Source of the DNA: Gammaproteobacteria bacterium
Lineage (GTDB): Bacteria; Pseudomonadota; Gammaproteobacteria; Pseudomonadales; Halieaceae
Length of the DNA stretch: 12,978 nucleotides
Assembly (NCBI GenBank): GCA_029859085.1
Contig: JAOUDU010000020.1
Span: forward strand, 1 to 12,978
Direction: 5' to 3'
Shown in pieces: positions 6,268 through 12,978 of the stretch. Below the pieces are notes generated by a model. The model worked only from the letters and a program-made list of their open reading frames with translations, ran no database searches and was not told the origin of the DNA. Position numbers and translations under genes: made by a program. Each line of letters starts with the position of its first letter. Position 1 is the first letter of the stretch.

Positions 6268-6332
6268 TCCATGGGCCCGACTATGGAGACCCACAGCGTC
6301 GGGGAGCCGCCCGGGCGCTCTGGGGTAGCAGG

Positions 6333-6368
6333 CTGGACCTTACCCGGTCCAGGTGCCCGGACCGGGTA
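6333..6368. terminator. Two overlapping alternative hairpins between convergent genes
   Basis: Two mutually exclusive stems share the central GGTCC bases. One pairs CTGGACC (6333-6339) with GGTCCAG (6346-6352); the other pairs TACCCGGTCC (6341-6350) with GGACCGGGTA (6359-6368). Both lie in the 107-bp gap after the zinc-ribbon gene and after the DUF481 gene read from the other strand. No T-tract follows on either strand, so the role as a bidirectional terminator is inferred from position and stem strength. Confidence 0.35.
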
Positions 6369-6374
6369 TGTGGC

Positions 6375-7427
6375 CTACCACGTGTAGCCGATGCGGAACC
6401 GGTAGGTCTGGTCGAGCTTATCGACACCCTCCACTGCGCCGGCATCGTAATCCAGCTGCAGCTCCGCCGAGGCCTCCAGACTCCACAGCAGGGGAAAGGC
6501 CAGTCCCAGGATCGTATTTAAAATATAGTCCGAGGTGTCTTCCATGCTGAGGATACCGCGGTGATCGAAATAGATCCGCGAGTCCCCACCGAGGTAGTTG
6601 CTTGAAGCGTTAACTGACCAGTTTGCGGCGGCGTAATCATCATCTTCGGCCACGATATAATCTTCGTTTACATAGGAAGCACCCAATTCGCCGGAAAGCG
6701 TGAAAATGGGCTCCTCATAGAACTGGCGACCAAGATACGGGCCCACCAGGTAGCGCAGGTCCAGGTCGGTGAACTTGTCATGCTCCGCCGAGGCCTGGAT
6801 GCCACCGTAAAGCGGGCCGTCGAAGAAATAGTCGTATTTGCCCTGGCCGTACCACTTGTCCACCGTCGTCGCATTGTTGGCGCGGTCTTTCTCGCCGTTA
6901 TAGCGAAGGGTATAGCGGTCCCGCTTGCTGCGCCATTTGCTCTCGAGGCTGTAGTCCAGCTCGTCAGTGTCGGTGTTGCCGCGCTGCGAAGATATTGCAA
7001 GGCTGGCCAGGCCACTCCATTTATATCCCCGGCCCAGCTCCCAGGGTTCCGGATTTACCAGTAACAACTCGCTCAGCGGGTAGGTCTGGCCAGCGTCGGT
7101 CGCGGTATCTATCGACAACTGCTCATCCTCGATACGAATGGGCCGCTCGGCTATCACGGTCTGGTCCGCCAGCTGGACCAGCACCGGGTTACTGGTTTGC
7201 AACGACGCGATCTTGTCCAGGTTTATGCTGAGCGTGCCGGCGAAATCGGTCTCTATCGTGACCACGCCATCGCGGCTGCCGGTGACAGTTCCCAGGATTT
7301 TCGAACCACTTTTCAGAACGATCTCATCCTGGACGGCGACGACCTCCTGTGCCTGGCTCCAGCAGGCGCATCCCAGCGCAGCGACTATGCCGAGACAGAA
7401 CCCATGCAGATATTTTCTCACCCTCAT
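6375..7427 (-). CDS. DUF481-family outer-membrane beta-barrel protein
   Basis: 350-aa exported protein. A signal peptide ends near SQA-QE (about residue 26). Residues about 35-125 are a small beta domain beginning IVLKSGSKILGTVTGSRDG, similar to the domain that often precedes DUF481. From about 135 the protein is a series of alternating amphipathic strands with aromatic girdle residues (YKWSGLASLAISSQRGNTDT, DRYTLRYNGEKDRAN, YDYFFDGPLYGGIQA) and ends in the aromatic IGYTW, the C-terminal signature recognised by the BAM complex. DUF481 proteins such as E. coli YdiY are predicted outer-membrane barrels, often salt- or acid-induced, without a settled function. The ATG at 7427 is preceded by AAAGGTG at about 6-nt spacing. 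Expressed alone; convergent with the zinc-ribbon gene and divergent from gor. Confidence 0.85.
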   Translation of the reverse strand: MRVRKYLHGFCLGIVAALGCACWSQAQEVVAVQDEIVLKSGSKILGTVTGSRDGVVTIETDFAGTLSINLDKIASLQTSNPVLVQLADQTVIAERPIRIEDEQLSIDTATDAGQTYPLSELLLVNPEPWELGRGYKWSGLASLAISSQRGNTDTDELDYSLESKWRSKRDRYTLRYNGEKDRANNATTVDKWYGQGKYDYFFDGPLYGGIQASAEHDKFTDLDLRYLVGPYLGRQFYEEPIFTLSGELGASYVNEDYIVAEDDDYAAANWSVNASSNYLGGDSRIYFDHRGILSMEDTSDYILNTILGLAFPLLWSLEASAELQLDYDAGAVEGVDKLDQTYRFRIGYTW

Positions 7428-7560
7428 AACTTACACCTTTGCGTGAAACCCTGTGAAAAGGGCCTGTTCTGATTTTTGGCCGCACATCATATAGGAAATG
7501 GCGCGGGCGAAAAACCTTACGGGCTGCTAGACTTGGGCACGCCAATTCAAGGAGCTTTTT

Positions 7561-8919
7561 GTGGGGAAATACGACTACGATCTGTTTGTCATCGGCGCCG
7601 GCTCGGGTGGTGTCCGGGCGGCGCGCATGGCCGCGGGGTTCGGTGCCAGGGTGGCGGTCGCAGAGGACCGCTACATGGGCGGTACCTGCGTCAACGTGGG
7701 CTGCGTACCGAAGAAACTCTATGTCTACGCCTCGGAATTCTCGAAGTCCTTCAGCGATGCCCGCAACTTTGGCTGGGACAGCAACAAACCCGCCTTCGAC
7801 TGGGCGACGCTGCGGGATAACAAGAAAGCCGAGATCTCCCGTCTCAACGCCATCTACAACAGGCTGCTCGAGGGCGTAAAGGCCGATGTGATGGATGGCC
7901 GCGGCCGGATCGTCGACGCGCATACCGTGGCGGTGGGTGAGCGTCGCTTCAGCGCGGAGAAGATCCTCATAGCCACCGGCGGCTGGCCCCATATCCCGCA
8001 ATTCCCGGGCAGTGATCTCGCTGTCAGTTCCAATGAGATTTTCGACCTGGAGCAATTTCCCCAGCGGCTGGTCATCGTCGGTGGCGGCTATATCGCCGTG
8101 GAGTTCGCGGGCATCTTCAACGGACTGGGCTCCAGTGTTACGCAGCTGTACCGGGGCCCCTTGTTCCTGCGCGGATTCGATGCGGACATCCGCGCCCACG
8201 CCGCACGCGAAATCGCCAAGACGGGGGTAGACCTGCGCTTCGAGGTCAACGTCGAATCCATCACCCGCGGCTCCACTGGCCTGGTGCTGTCGCTGACCGA
8301 CGGCAGCAGCATCGAAGCCGACACCGTATTGTATGCCACCGGCCGCAAAGCCAACCTGGACGGCCTCGGCCTGGAAAATGTCAACGTCGAGGTCGATGAG
8401 TTCGGGGTCGTGGTGGTGGATGATGAATACCGCACCGCCGAGCCGAGTATTTTCGCCCTGGGTGATGTGACCGGCGGCATGGAGCTGACGCCGGTGGCGC
8501 TGGCGGAGGGCATGTCTTTCGCCCGCCGCCAGTTCGGCGGACTGGAAAATACAGTCGATTATGACTTCATACCCACCGCGGTGTTCTGCCAGCCCAATAT
8601 CGGCACCGTGGGTTTCACCGAGGAGCAGGCCCGCGCCAGGTTTGGCCATATACGGCTGTTCAAATCCACTTTCAAGCCGATGAAGCACACCATCAGCGGC
8701 CGGGACGAACAGACCTTCATGAAGCTGATCGTCGACAAGGCCAGCGACCGGGTGGTGGGAGTGCACATGGTGGGCCCGGACGCGGGTGAGATCATGCAGG
8801 GTATCGCCATCGCCCTGCGGGCCGGCGCAACCAAGGCACTGTTCGATACCACGATAGGGATCCACCCGACCGCGGCCGAGGAGTTCGTTACCATGCGCGA
8901 GGCCTGGACCGAAGACTGA
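7561..8919 (+). CDS. gor: Glutathione-disulfide reductase
   Basis: 452-aa cytoplasmic flavoenzyme that reduces GSSG to GSH with NADPH. FAD-binding GAGSGGVRAA (12-21); redox-active disulfide C43-VNVG-C48 followed by PKK, the glutathione-reductase form; NADPH-binding GGGYIAVEFAG followed by an Arg-containing YRGPLFLRGFD that fits NADPH preference; second FAD motif ATGRKAN with FALGDVTG; and C-terminal HPTAAEEF with the His 435/Glu 440 acid-base pair contributed across the dimer. Length is normal for the family. The start is GTG at 7561, preceded by AAGGAG with 6-nt spacing. The stop overlaps the ATG of the permease gene by one base (TGATG), indicating translational coupling. The close match to the family at each motif makes the assignment secure. 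Confidence 0.95.
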   Translation: MGKYDYDLFVIGAGSGGVRAARMAAGFGARVAVAEDRYMGGTCVNVGCVPKKLYVYASEFSKSFSDARNFGWDSNKPAFDWATLRDNKKAEISRLNAIYNRLLEGVKADVMDGRGRIVDAHTVAVGERRFSAEKILIATGGWPHIPQFPGSDLAVSSNEIFDLEQFPQRLVIVGGGYIAVEFAGIFNGLGSSVTQLYRGPLFLRGFDADIRAHAAREIAKTGVDLRFEVNVESITRGSTGLVLSLTDGSSIEADTVLYATGRKANLDGLGLENVNVEVDEFGVVVVDDEYRTAEPSIFALGDVTGGMELTPVALAEGMSFARRQFGGLENTVDYDFIPTAVFCQPNIGTVGFTEEQARARFGHIRLFKSTFKPMKHTISGRDEQTFMKLIVDKASDRVVGVHMVGPDAGEIMQGIAIALRAGATKALFDTTIGIHPTAAEEFVTMREAWTED

Positions 8920-9680
8920 TGGTCGAATTCGGGTTGTGGCAGGCAGCCCTGTTGACGGCTGTGGGCATCGTCGCGGGCTTCCTCAATGTACTTGCGGGGG
9001 GCGGCTCACTCCTTACGGTACCGGTACTGGTATTCCTGGGCCTGCCGGGACCGGTAGCCAACGGCACCAATCGCATCGCCATCCTCGCCCAGAATCTCAG
9101 CGCCATCACCGCTTTTTTTCGCAGGGGTTTCAGCCAGTTCGGGCTCAGCCTGAGCCTTGCGGCCTGCGCATTGCCGGGAGCCCTGGTCGGAGCGCTGCTC
9201 GGGACACAGCTCGACGGCCCCTGGTTCAACCGGATCCTCGCGCTGGTAATGATTGGGGTCATGCTGGTCATGCACTTCGACAAGGGGTCCACCGAACGCC
9301 CCGTGGACTACCAGCCCACACAGGCCCAACTGGTCCGGGGTCACCTGCTTATGGTGGCAGTGGGATTCTGGGGCGGATTTATCCAGATCGGGGTGGGATT
9401 CCTCATCATGCCGGTTCTCAACCGGGCCATGGGCCTCGACCTGGTGCGCACCAATATGCACAAGGTGTTCATCGTGGCGGTCTATACCGTGGTCGCCCTG
9501 GCGGTCTTCGCCAGCAGGGTCGAGATCCTGTGGGTGGTGGGGTTGGCCCTGGCACTTGGCAATGCCATCGGTGGGTACCTGGGCGCACATTTCAGCGTGT
9601 CGCGGGGCGAGAAACTGATCCGGCTGATACTGAACCTGGTACTCATCGCCTTCATTATTAAGTTATTATTCGCAGCCTGA
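8919..9680 (+). CDS. TauE/SafE-family membrane permease
   Basis: 253-aa integral membrane protein with about seven to eight hydrophobic helices. The N-terminal half contains GIVAGFLNVLAGGGSLLTVP followed by LGLPGPVANGTNRIAI; the second half carries a related repeat, GGFIQIGVGFLIMPVL followed by NMHKVFIVAVYT. This duplicated G-rich motif defines the TauE/SafE (formerly DUF81) family, whose studied members export or import sulfur-containing anions such as sulfite, sulfoacetate or taurine-derived compounds. The substrate cannot be read from sequence. The start codon overlaps the gor stop, so it is made from the gor transcript and may handle a sulfur compound linked to thiol metabolism; that link is inference. 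No clear terminator follows. Confidence 0.9.
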   Translation: MVEFGLWQAALLTAVGIVAGFLNVLAGGGSLLTVPVLVFLGLPGPVANGTNRIAILAQNLSAITAFFRRGFSQFGLSLSLAACALPGALVGALLGTQLDGPWFNRILALVMIGVMLVMHFDKGSTERPVDYQPTQAQLVRGHLLMVAVGFWGGFIQIGVGFLIMPVLNRAMGLDLVRTNMHKVFIVAVYTVVALAVFASRVEILWVVGLALALGNAIGGYLGAHFSVSRGEKLIRLILNLVLIAFIIKLLFAA

Positions 9681-9737
9681 TCCGGGTAAACCCGCCGCAA
9701 GACGGCCGGCCCGGGGGTAAGCCCACTGATCGACCAC

Positions 9738-9749
9738 GCCGCTAGCGGC
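9738..9749. promoter_or_regulatory. Perfect 12-bp palindrome GCCGCTAGCGGC upstream of the ABC ATPase gene
   Basis: A perfect palindrome 12 bases before the ATG at 9762, in a short 81-bp gap where no Shine-Dalgarno is visible. As DNA it could be an operator; as RNA it is too tight to make a good hairpin. Chance occurrence in GC-rich DNA is possible. Confidence 0.25.
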
Positions 9750-9761
9750 ATTCCTGGCTGT

Positions 9762-10694
9762 ATGATTGAAGTGCAATCACTGACCCGTCGCTACGGCAGA
9801 GCCACTGCCGTGGACGAGGTGTCTTTCCACATTGGCAATAACGAGATCGTCGGACTGCTGGGCCACAATGGGGCCGGCAAAACCACGGTCATGCGGATGC
9901 TGAGCGGCTATCTTGAGCCCTCCTCCGGCACCATCAATATTGGCGGGCTTGCGCTGGACAGCAATACGGCCGCCGTCCAGCGGGAACTGGGTTACCTGCC
10001 CGAGAGCCTGCCGCTATACCCGGAGATGATGGTCGCCGATTACCTCGATTACGCGGCGACCCTGAAGGGAATACCCCGCGGGCAGCGATCCGGCGCGGTG
10101 CACCAGGCAATTATGGCCACCGACCTCGGTAAACGCGCCTTCGACCCGGTGGCGACCCTGTCCCGCGGCCTGAAGCAGCGGGTAGGCGTGGCGCAGGCTA
10201 TTCTGGGCAGGCCGCGCCTGCTCATTCTCGATGAGCCCACCAACGGGCTGGACCCGCAACAGACCATTCATATGCGTCGGCTCATCCAGCGCCTGGCGCA
10301 CCAGGCCACGGTAATACTGTCCACCCACATCATGCAGGAGGTGGACGCGATCTGCGACCGGGTACTGGTGCTGCGCCACGGCAAGCTGGCGCTGGATACC
10401 CGGCTCGACAGCCTGCGCCGAAGCAGGACGCTGATGCTGCGCACCGACAATGCGGCCGAGTCCCTGACCGCTTATCTGCGACGCCTGCCCCAGGTGGCGT
10501 CCCTGCAGCAGCATGCCGATGGGGACAACAGGTCACGCTACGCCATGACCCTGCACGAAAATGCAGATATTGACACTGCCGCAAACAACATCGCCCAGTG
10601 TGCCGTAAAGGCCGGGGCCAGGGTTTACCAGTTACAACCGGTCTTGCGTGGACTGGAAGCAGTGTTCCACGAGGTAAACAGCGATGAGTCGTGA
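9762..10694 (+). CDS. ABC transporter ATP-binding protein, GldA-like
   Basis: 310-aa cytoplasmic ATPase of an ABC-2 type exporter. Walker A GHNGAGKTT (34-42), signature LSRGLKQRV (133-141), Walker B LLILDEP (153-159), switch His 189 in STHIM. The segment GYLPESLPLYPEM replaces the usual Q-loop Gln region, a form common in GldA-type ATPases. Residues about 220-310 are a C-terminal extension beyond the nucleotide-binding domain, ending EAVFHEVN as in GldA/CcmA-like subunits. It pairs with the permease encoded immediately downstream, with an 11-bp overlap. GldA was named in Flavobacterium gliding, but relatives with fused GldFG partners are widespread in non-gliding proteobacteria, so motility is not implied. 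Start ATG chosen because MIEVQSLTRRYG is the normal family N-terminus; the ribosome-binding site is poor. Confidence 0.9.
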   Translation: MIEVQSLTRRYGRATAVDEVSFHIGNNEIVGLLGHNGAGKTTVMRMLSGYLEPSSGTINIGGLALDSNTAAVQRELGYLPESLPLYPEMMVADYLDYAATLKGIPRGQRSGAVHQAIMATDLGKRAFDPVATLSRGLKQRVGVAQAILGRPRLLILDEPTNGLDPQQTIHMRRLIQRLAHQATVILSTHIMQEVDAICDRVLVLRHGKLALDTRLDSLRRSRTLMLRTDNAAESLTAYLRRLPQVASLQQHADGDNRSRYAMTLHENADIDTAANNIAQCAVKAGARVYQLQPVLRGLEAVFHEVNSDES

Positions 10695-12978
10695 CGATGT
10701 CACCGCCAGGGTTGCACAAAAGGAAGTGCTGCTGTTTTTTTCCTCACCGGTGGCCTGGCTGTTCCTGGGCTCCTTTACCGCGGTCACACTGTTTATTTTT
10801 TTCTGGGTAGAATCATTTTTCGCGCGCAATGTCGCTGACATCCGGCCATTGTTCGAGTGGATGCCGGTCCTGCTTATTTTCCTGAGCGGCGCACTGACGA
10901 TGCGGATGTGGAGCGAGGAGCGCCGCACCGGCACCCTGGAACATATCCTGACCCAGCCCGCCAGTCCCTGGCGGTTCGTACTCGGCAAGTTCCGCGCCTG
11001 CTTCATCCTCCTGCTGCTCGCGCTGGCGGCAACCCTGCCGCTGCCGATTACGGTGGCATTGATGGCGGATCTCGACTGGGGCCCGGTGGCGGCGGGTTAC
11101 CTGGCGACCTGCCTGCTTGGGGCGACCTACATCAGCGCCGGATTATTTATCTCATCCCGCACCGATAACCCCATTGTCAGCCTGATCGGGACCGTTGCCC
11201 TGTGCGGACTGCTCTACCTGGCGGGCAGCCCGACGCTCACCGATTTTTTCGACACCCGGGCAGGAGAGTTCCTGCGCCTGCTGGGCAGCGGGTCGCGCTT
11301 CGAGAGCATTACCCGCGGCGTACTCGACCTGCGCGACCTGTGGTATTACCTCAGCCTCACGGTCGCATTCCTGGTGCTGAACGTCTACTCGCTGGAGAAG
11401 CTGCGCTGGTCCGACACGGTTGCGACGCCGCGGCACAGGTACTGGCGCGCGGCCACCGGATTGCTGCTGGTAAACCTGGTGCTGGCCAACATCTGGCTCG
11501 CACCGATCGACAGGCTGCGGCTGGACCTGACCCAGGGCAGCCAGTACTCCATTTCAGCGACCACTCTCCACTTTCTCGAGCAACTGCAGGAACCGCTGGT
11601 GATTCGCGGGTATTTCAGCGCGAAAACCCACCCGCTGCTGGCGCCACTGGTGCCACAGTTGCGGGACCTGTTGCGGGAGTACGCCGTTGCGGCAAAGGGC
11701 AAGGTTCACATTGAGTTTATCGATCCGGCCCTGAACCCTGAACAGGAACAGGAGGCGAACGAGCGTTTCGGGATTAACGCGACGCCATTCCAGGTCGCCG
11801 ACCGCTACCAGGCTACGCTGGTCAATTCCTACTTCAATATTGTTGTGCAGTATGGCGGCGAACACCAGGTGCTGGGTTTCAAGGACCTGATAGAGGTGCG
11901 AACGACGGCCAACGGCACCGCCGACGTGCTGTTGCGCAACCCCGAGTACGATATTACCCGGGCGATCAAAAACGTACTCTACAGCTACCAGATGGGTGGC
12001 AGCCTGTTCGAGCGGATCGACCAGCCGGTGGAACTTATCGGCTATGTCTCCGCCGATGGCCAGTTGCCCCAGGCCCTGCTGGCCTACAAGAATTCGATAA
12101 AGGCGCAGCTGGAGCAGATCGTTCCCCGCTCGGAGGGCAAGTTCAGCGTTCGATTCATCGAGCCCGAATCCCGGGATGGGACGGTGGCCCGGCAGATTGC
12201 CGATGAATGGGGTTTTCGCCCCATGGTGACCGCGCTGGACCAGGAGAAAAAGTTTTTCTTCTACCTTACCCTGGCCGACTCACACCAGGTGGTGCAACTG
12301 CCCACCGACGACTTCGATCCCGGCAATTTTCGCACAGTGCTGGATGCCGGGCTGAAGCGGTTTGCCAGCGGCTTTACCCGCACGGTCGCCCTGTCGGTAC
12401 CCGAGGTCAACGAACAGATGGCTCGCTTCAATATGGGTGGCCCCACCTTCAATAACCTGGAGGATGCCATTACCCGGGACTACAGCATCCGGCAGGAAGA
12501 TCTGGCGGATGGCGCAGTGACACCGGAGGCGGATATCCTCGCGGTCATAGCGCCACACCGGCTGGATCCCCTTTCCGTTTTCGCCATCGACCAGTTCCTG
12601 ATGCGAGGGGGCACCGTGATCCTGGCCACCTCTCCCTATAGCACCGAGCTCACCGACGGTGAACTGCGCCTGCAGGACTGGGACAGTGGCCTGCAGGAAT
12701 GGCTTGCGCACAATGGCCTGGACATCGGCGACGCCCTGGTGCTGGACAAGCAGAGCTCCCCCTTCCCGGCCCCGATCATCCGGCAGTCGGGGGGCTATAA
12801 GTTCCGCGACGTGAAAATGCTCGACTACCCCTACTTCATCGACCTGCGCGCCGGGGGCCTGTCCAGGCAGCATCCCGTTACCGCCAACCTGCCCCAGTTG
12901 ACCATGGCATGGGCATCCCCGATCTCGGTCACCCGCTCAAAAGGGCGACAACCGGCAACCCTTATCTCCAGTTCGCCC
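10684..12978 (+). CDS. GldF-type ABC-2 permease fused to GldG-like auxiliary domain; 3' end outside window
   Basis: Frame 1 is open from ATG 10684 to the window end (765 codons, no stop), so the protein is incomplete. Residues 1 to about 240 form an ABC-2 permease: about six hydrophobic helices (first about 22-43, then near 60-76, 103-125, 137-156, 162-180, 220-238), with the coupling segment EERRTGTLE (78-86). A further helix at about 259-274 leads into RLDLTQGSQYSIS (279-291), the hallmark at the start of GldG / ABC_transp_aux periplasmic domains. It then continues with beta/alpha segments such as EPLVIRGYFSAKTHPLL and FMRGGTVILATSP-like text (FLMRGGTVILATSP near 599-612). The two halves correspond to separate genes gldF and gldG in Bacteroidota. 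The start follows GAGG by 9 nt and overlaps the ATPase stop. Substrate unknown. Confidence 0.88.
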   Translation, partial: MSRDDVTARVAQKEVLLFFSSPVAWLFLGSFTAVTLFIFFWVESFFARNVADIRPLFEWMPVLLIFLSGALTMRMWSEERRTGTLEHILTQPASPWRFVLGKFRACFILLLLALAATLPLPITVALMADLDWGPVAAGYLATCLLGATYISAGLFISSRTDNPIVSLIGTVALCGLLYLAGSPTLTDFFDTRAGEFLRLLGSGSRFESITRGVLDLRDLWYYLSLTVAFLVLNVYSLEKLRWSDTVATPRHRYWRAATGLLLVNLVLANIWLAPIDRLRLDLTQGSQYSISATTLHFLEQLQEPLVIRGYFSAKTHPLLAPLVPQLRDLLREYAVAAKGKVHIEFIDPALNPEQEQEANERFGINATPFQVADRYQATLVNSYFNIVVQYGGEHQVLGFKDLIEVRTTANGTADVLLRNPEYDITRAIKNVLYSYQMGGSLFERIDQPVELIGYVSADGQLPQALLAYKNSIKAQLEQIVPRSEGKFSVRFIEPESRDGTVARQIADEWGFRPMVTALDQEKKFFFYLTLADSHQVVQLPTDDFDPGNFRTVLDAGLKRFASGFTRTVALSVPEVNEQMARFNMGGPTFNNLEDAITRDYSIRQEDLADGAVTPEADILAVIAPHRLDPLSVFAIDQFLMRGGTVILATSPYSTELTDGELRLQDWDSGLQEWLAHNGLDIGDALVLDKQSSPFPAPIIRQSGGYKFRDVKMLDYPYFIDLRAGGLSRQHPVTANLPQLTMAWASPISVTRSKGRQPATLISSSP

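Noticed and set aside
7324..8865. A 513-codon open frame on the minus strand opposite glutathione reductase
   Set aside because: It mirrors gor over its full length, overlaps the start of the DUF481 gene, and its translation shows no family motif.
9683..9694. CGGGTAAACCCG after the TauE/SafE gene as a terminator
   Set aside because: The stem is at most 4-5 bp with a tiny loop and no T-tract follows.

Overview
The window (12,978 bp, mostly GC-rich with AT-richer intergenic stretches) looks like an ordinary chromosomal segment of a Gram-negative, aerobic gammaproteobacterium. The grounds are secreted c-type cytochromes, an outer-membrane DUF481 protein, a proteobacterial-type glutathione reductase and an AlgP-like histone H1-like protein. 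The gene set recalls marine Cellvibrionales/Halieaceae-type bacteria, but that placement is an impression from family content and not a phylogenetic result. I see no rRNA, tRNA, CRISPR array, insertion sequence or phage gene.

Layout. (1) 1-876, +: the 3' end of a subtilisin-like (S8) secreted protease. Its C-terminal domains continue in another frame, so the gene carries a frameshift near 190-232. (2) 967-1566, -: a Lys/Ala/Pro-rich histone H1-like protein with a plausible own promoter and a possible second internal start that would release the basic tail alone. (3) About 1640-2266: a long, AT-richer intergenic stretch with two weak small ORFs and a palindrome, ending at the terminator of the next operon. 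(4) 2267-5636, -: a tight three-gene operon read from 5636 down. It encodes a diheme cytochrome c4-like protein, a diheme MauG/cytochrome c peroxidase-like protein, and a membrane-anchored parallel beta-helix protein fused to a C-terminal monoheme cytochrome c domain; a strong intrinsic terminator follows. (5) 5866-6267, +: a small double zinc-ribbon (zf-TFIIB type) protein, divergent from the cytochrome operon. (6) 6375-7427, -: a DUF481 outer-membrane beta-barrel protein. (7) 7561-9680, +: glutathione reductase (gor), overlapping by 1 nt with a TauE/SafE-family permease. (8) 9762-12978, +: a GldA-like ABC ATPase followed, with an 11-nt overlap, by a GldF-type ABC-2 permease fused to a GldG-like auxiliary domain, cut by the window end.

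How the genes work together. The cytochrome operon is the most interesting part: three secreted or membrane-tethered proteins carrying five c-type hemes in total, consistent with electron transfer between the c4-like carrier, the peroxidase-like enzyme and the beta-helix protein. The substrate is unknown. The gor-TauE pair is translationally coupled and suggests thiol or sulfur-anion handling. The Gld-like pair forms an ABC-2 exporter of the kind named after gliding genes but common in non-gliding proteobacteria.
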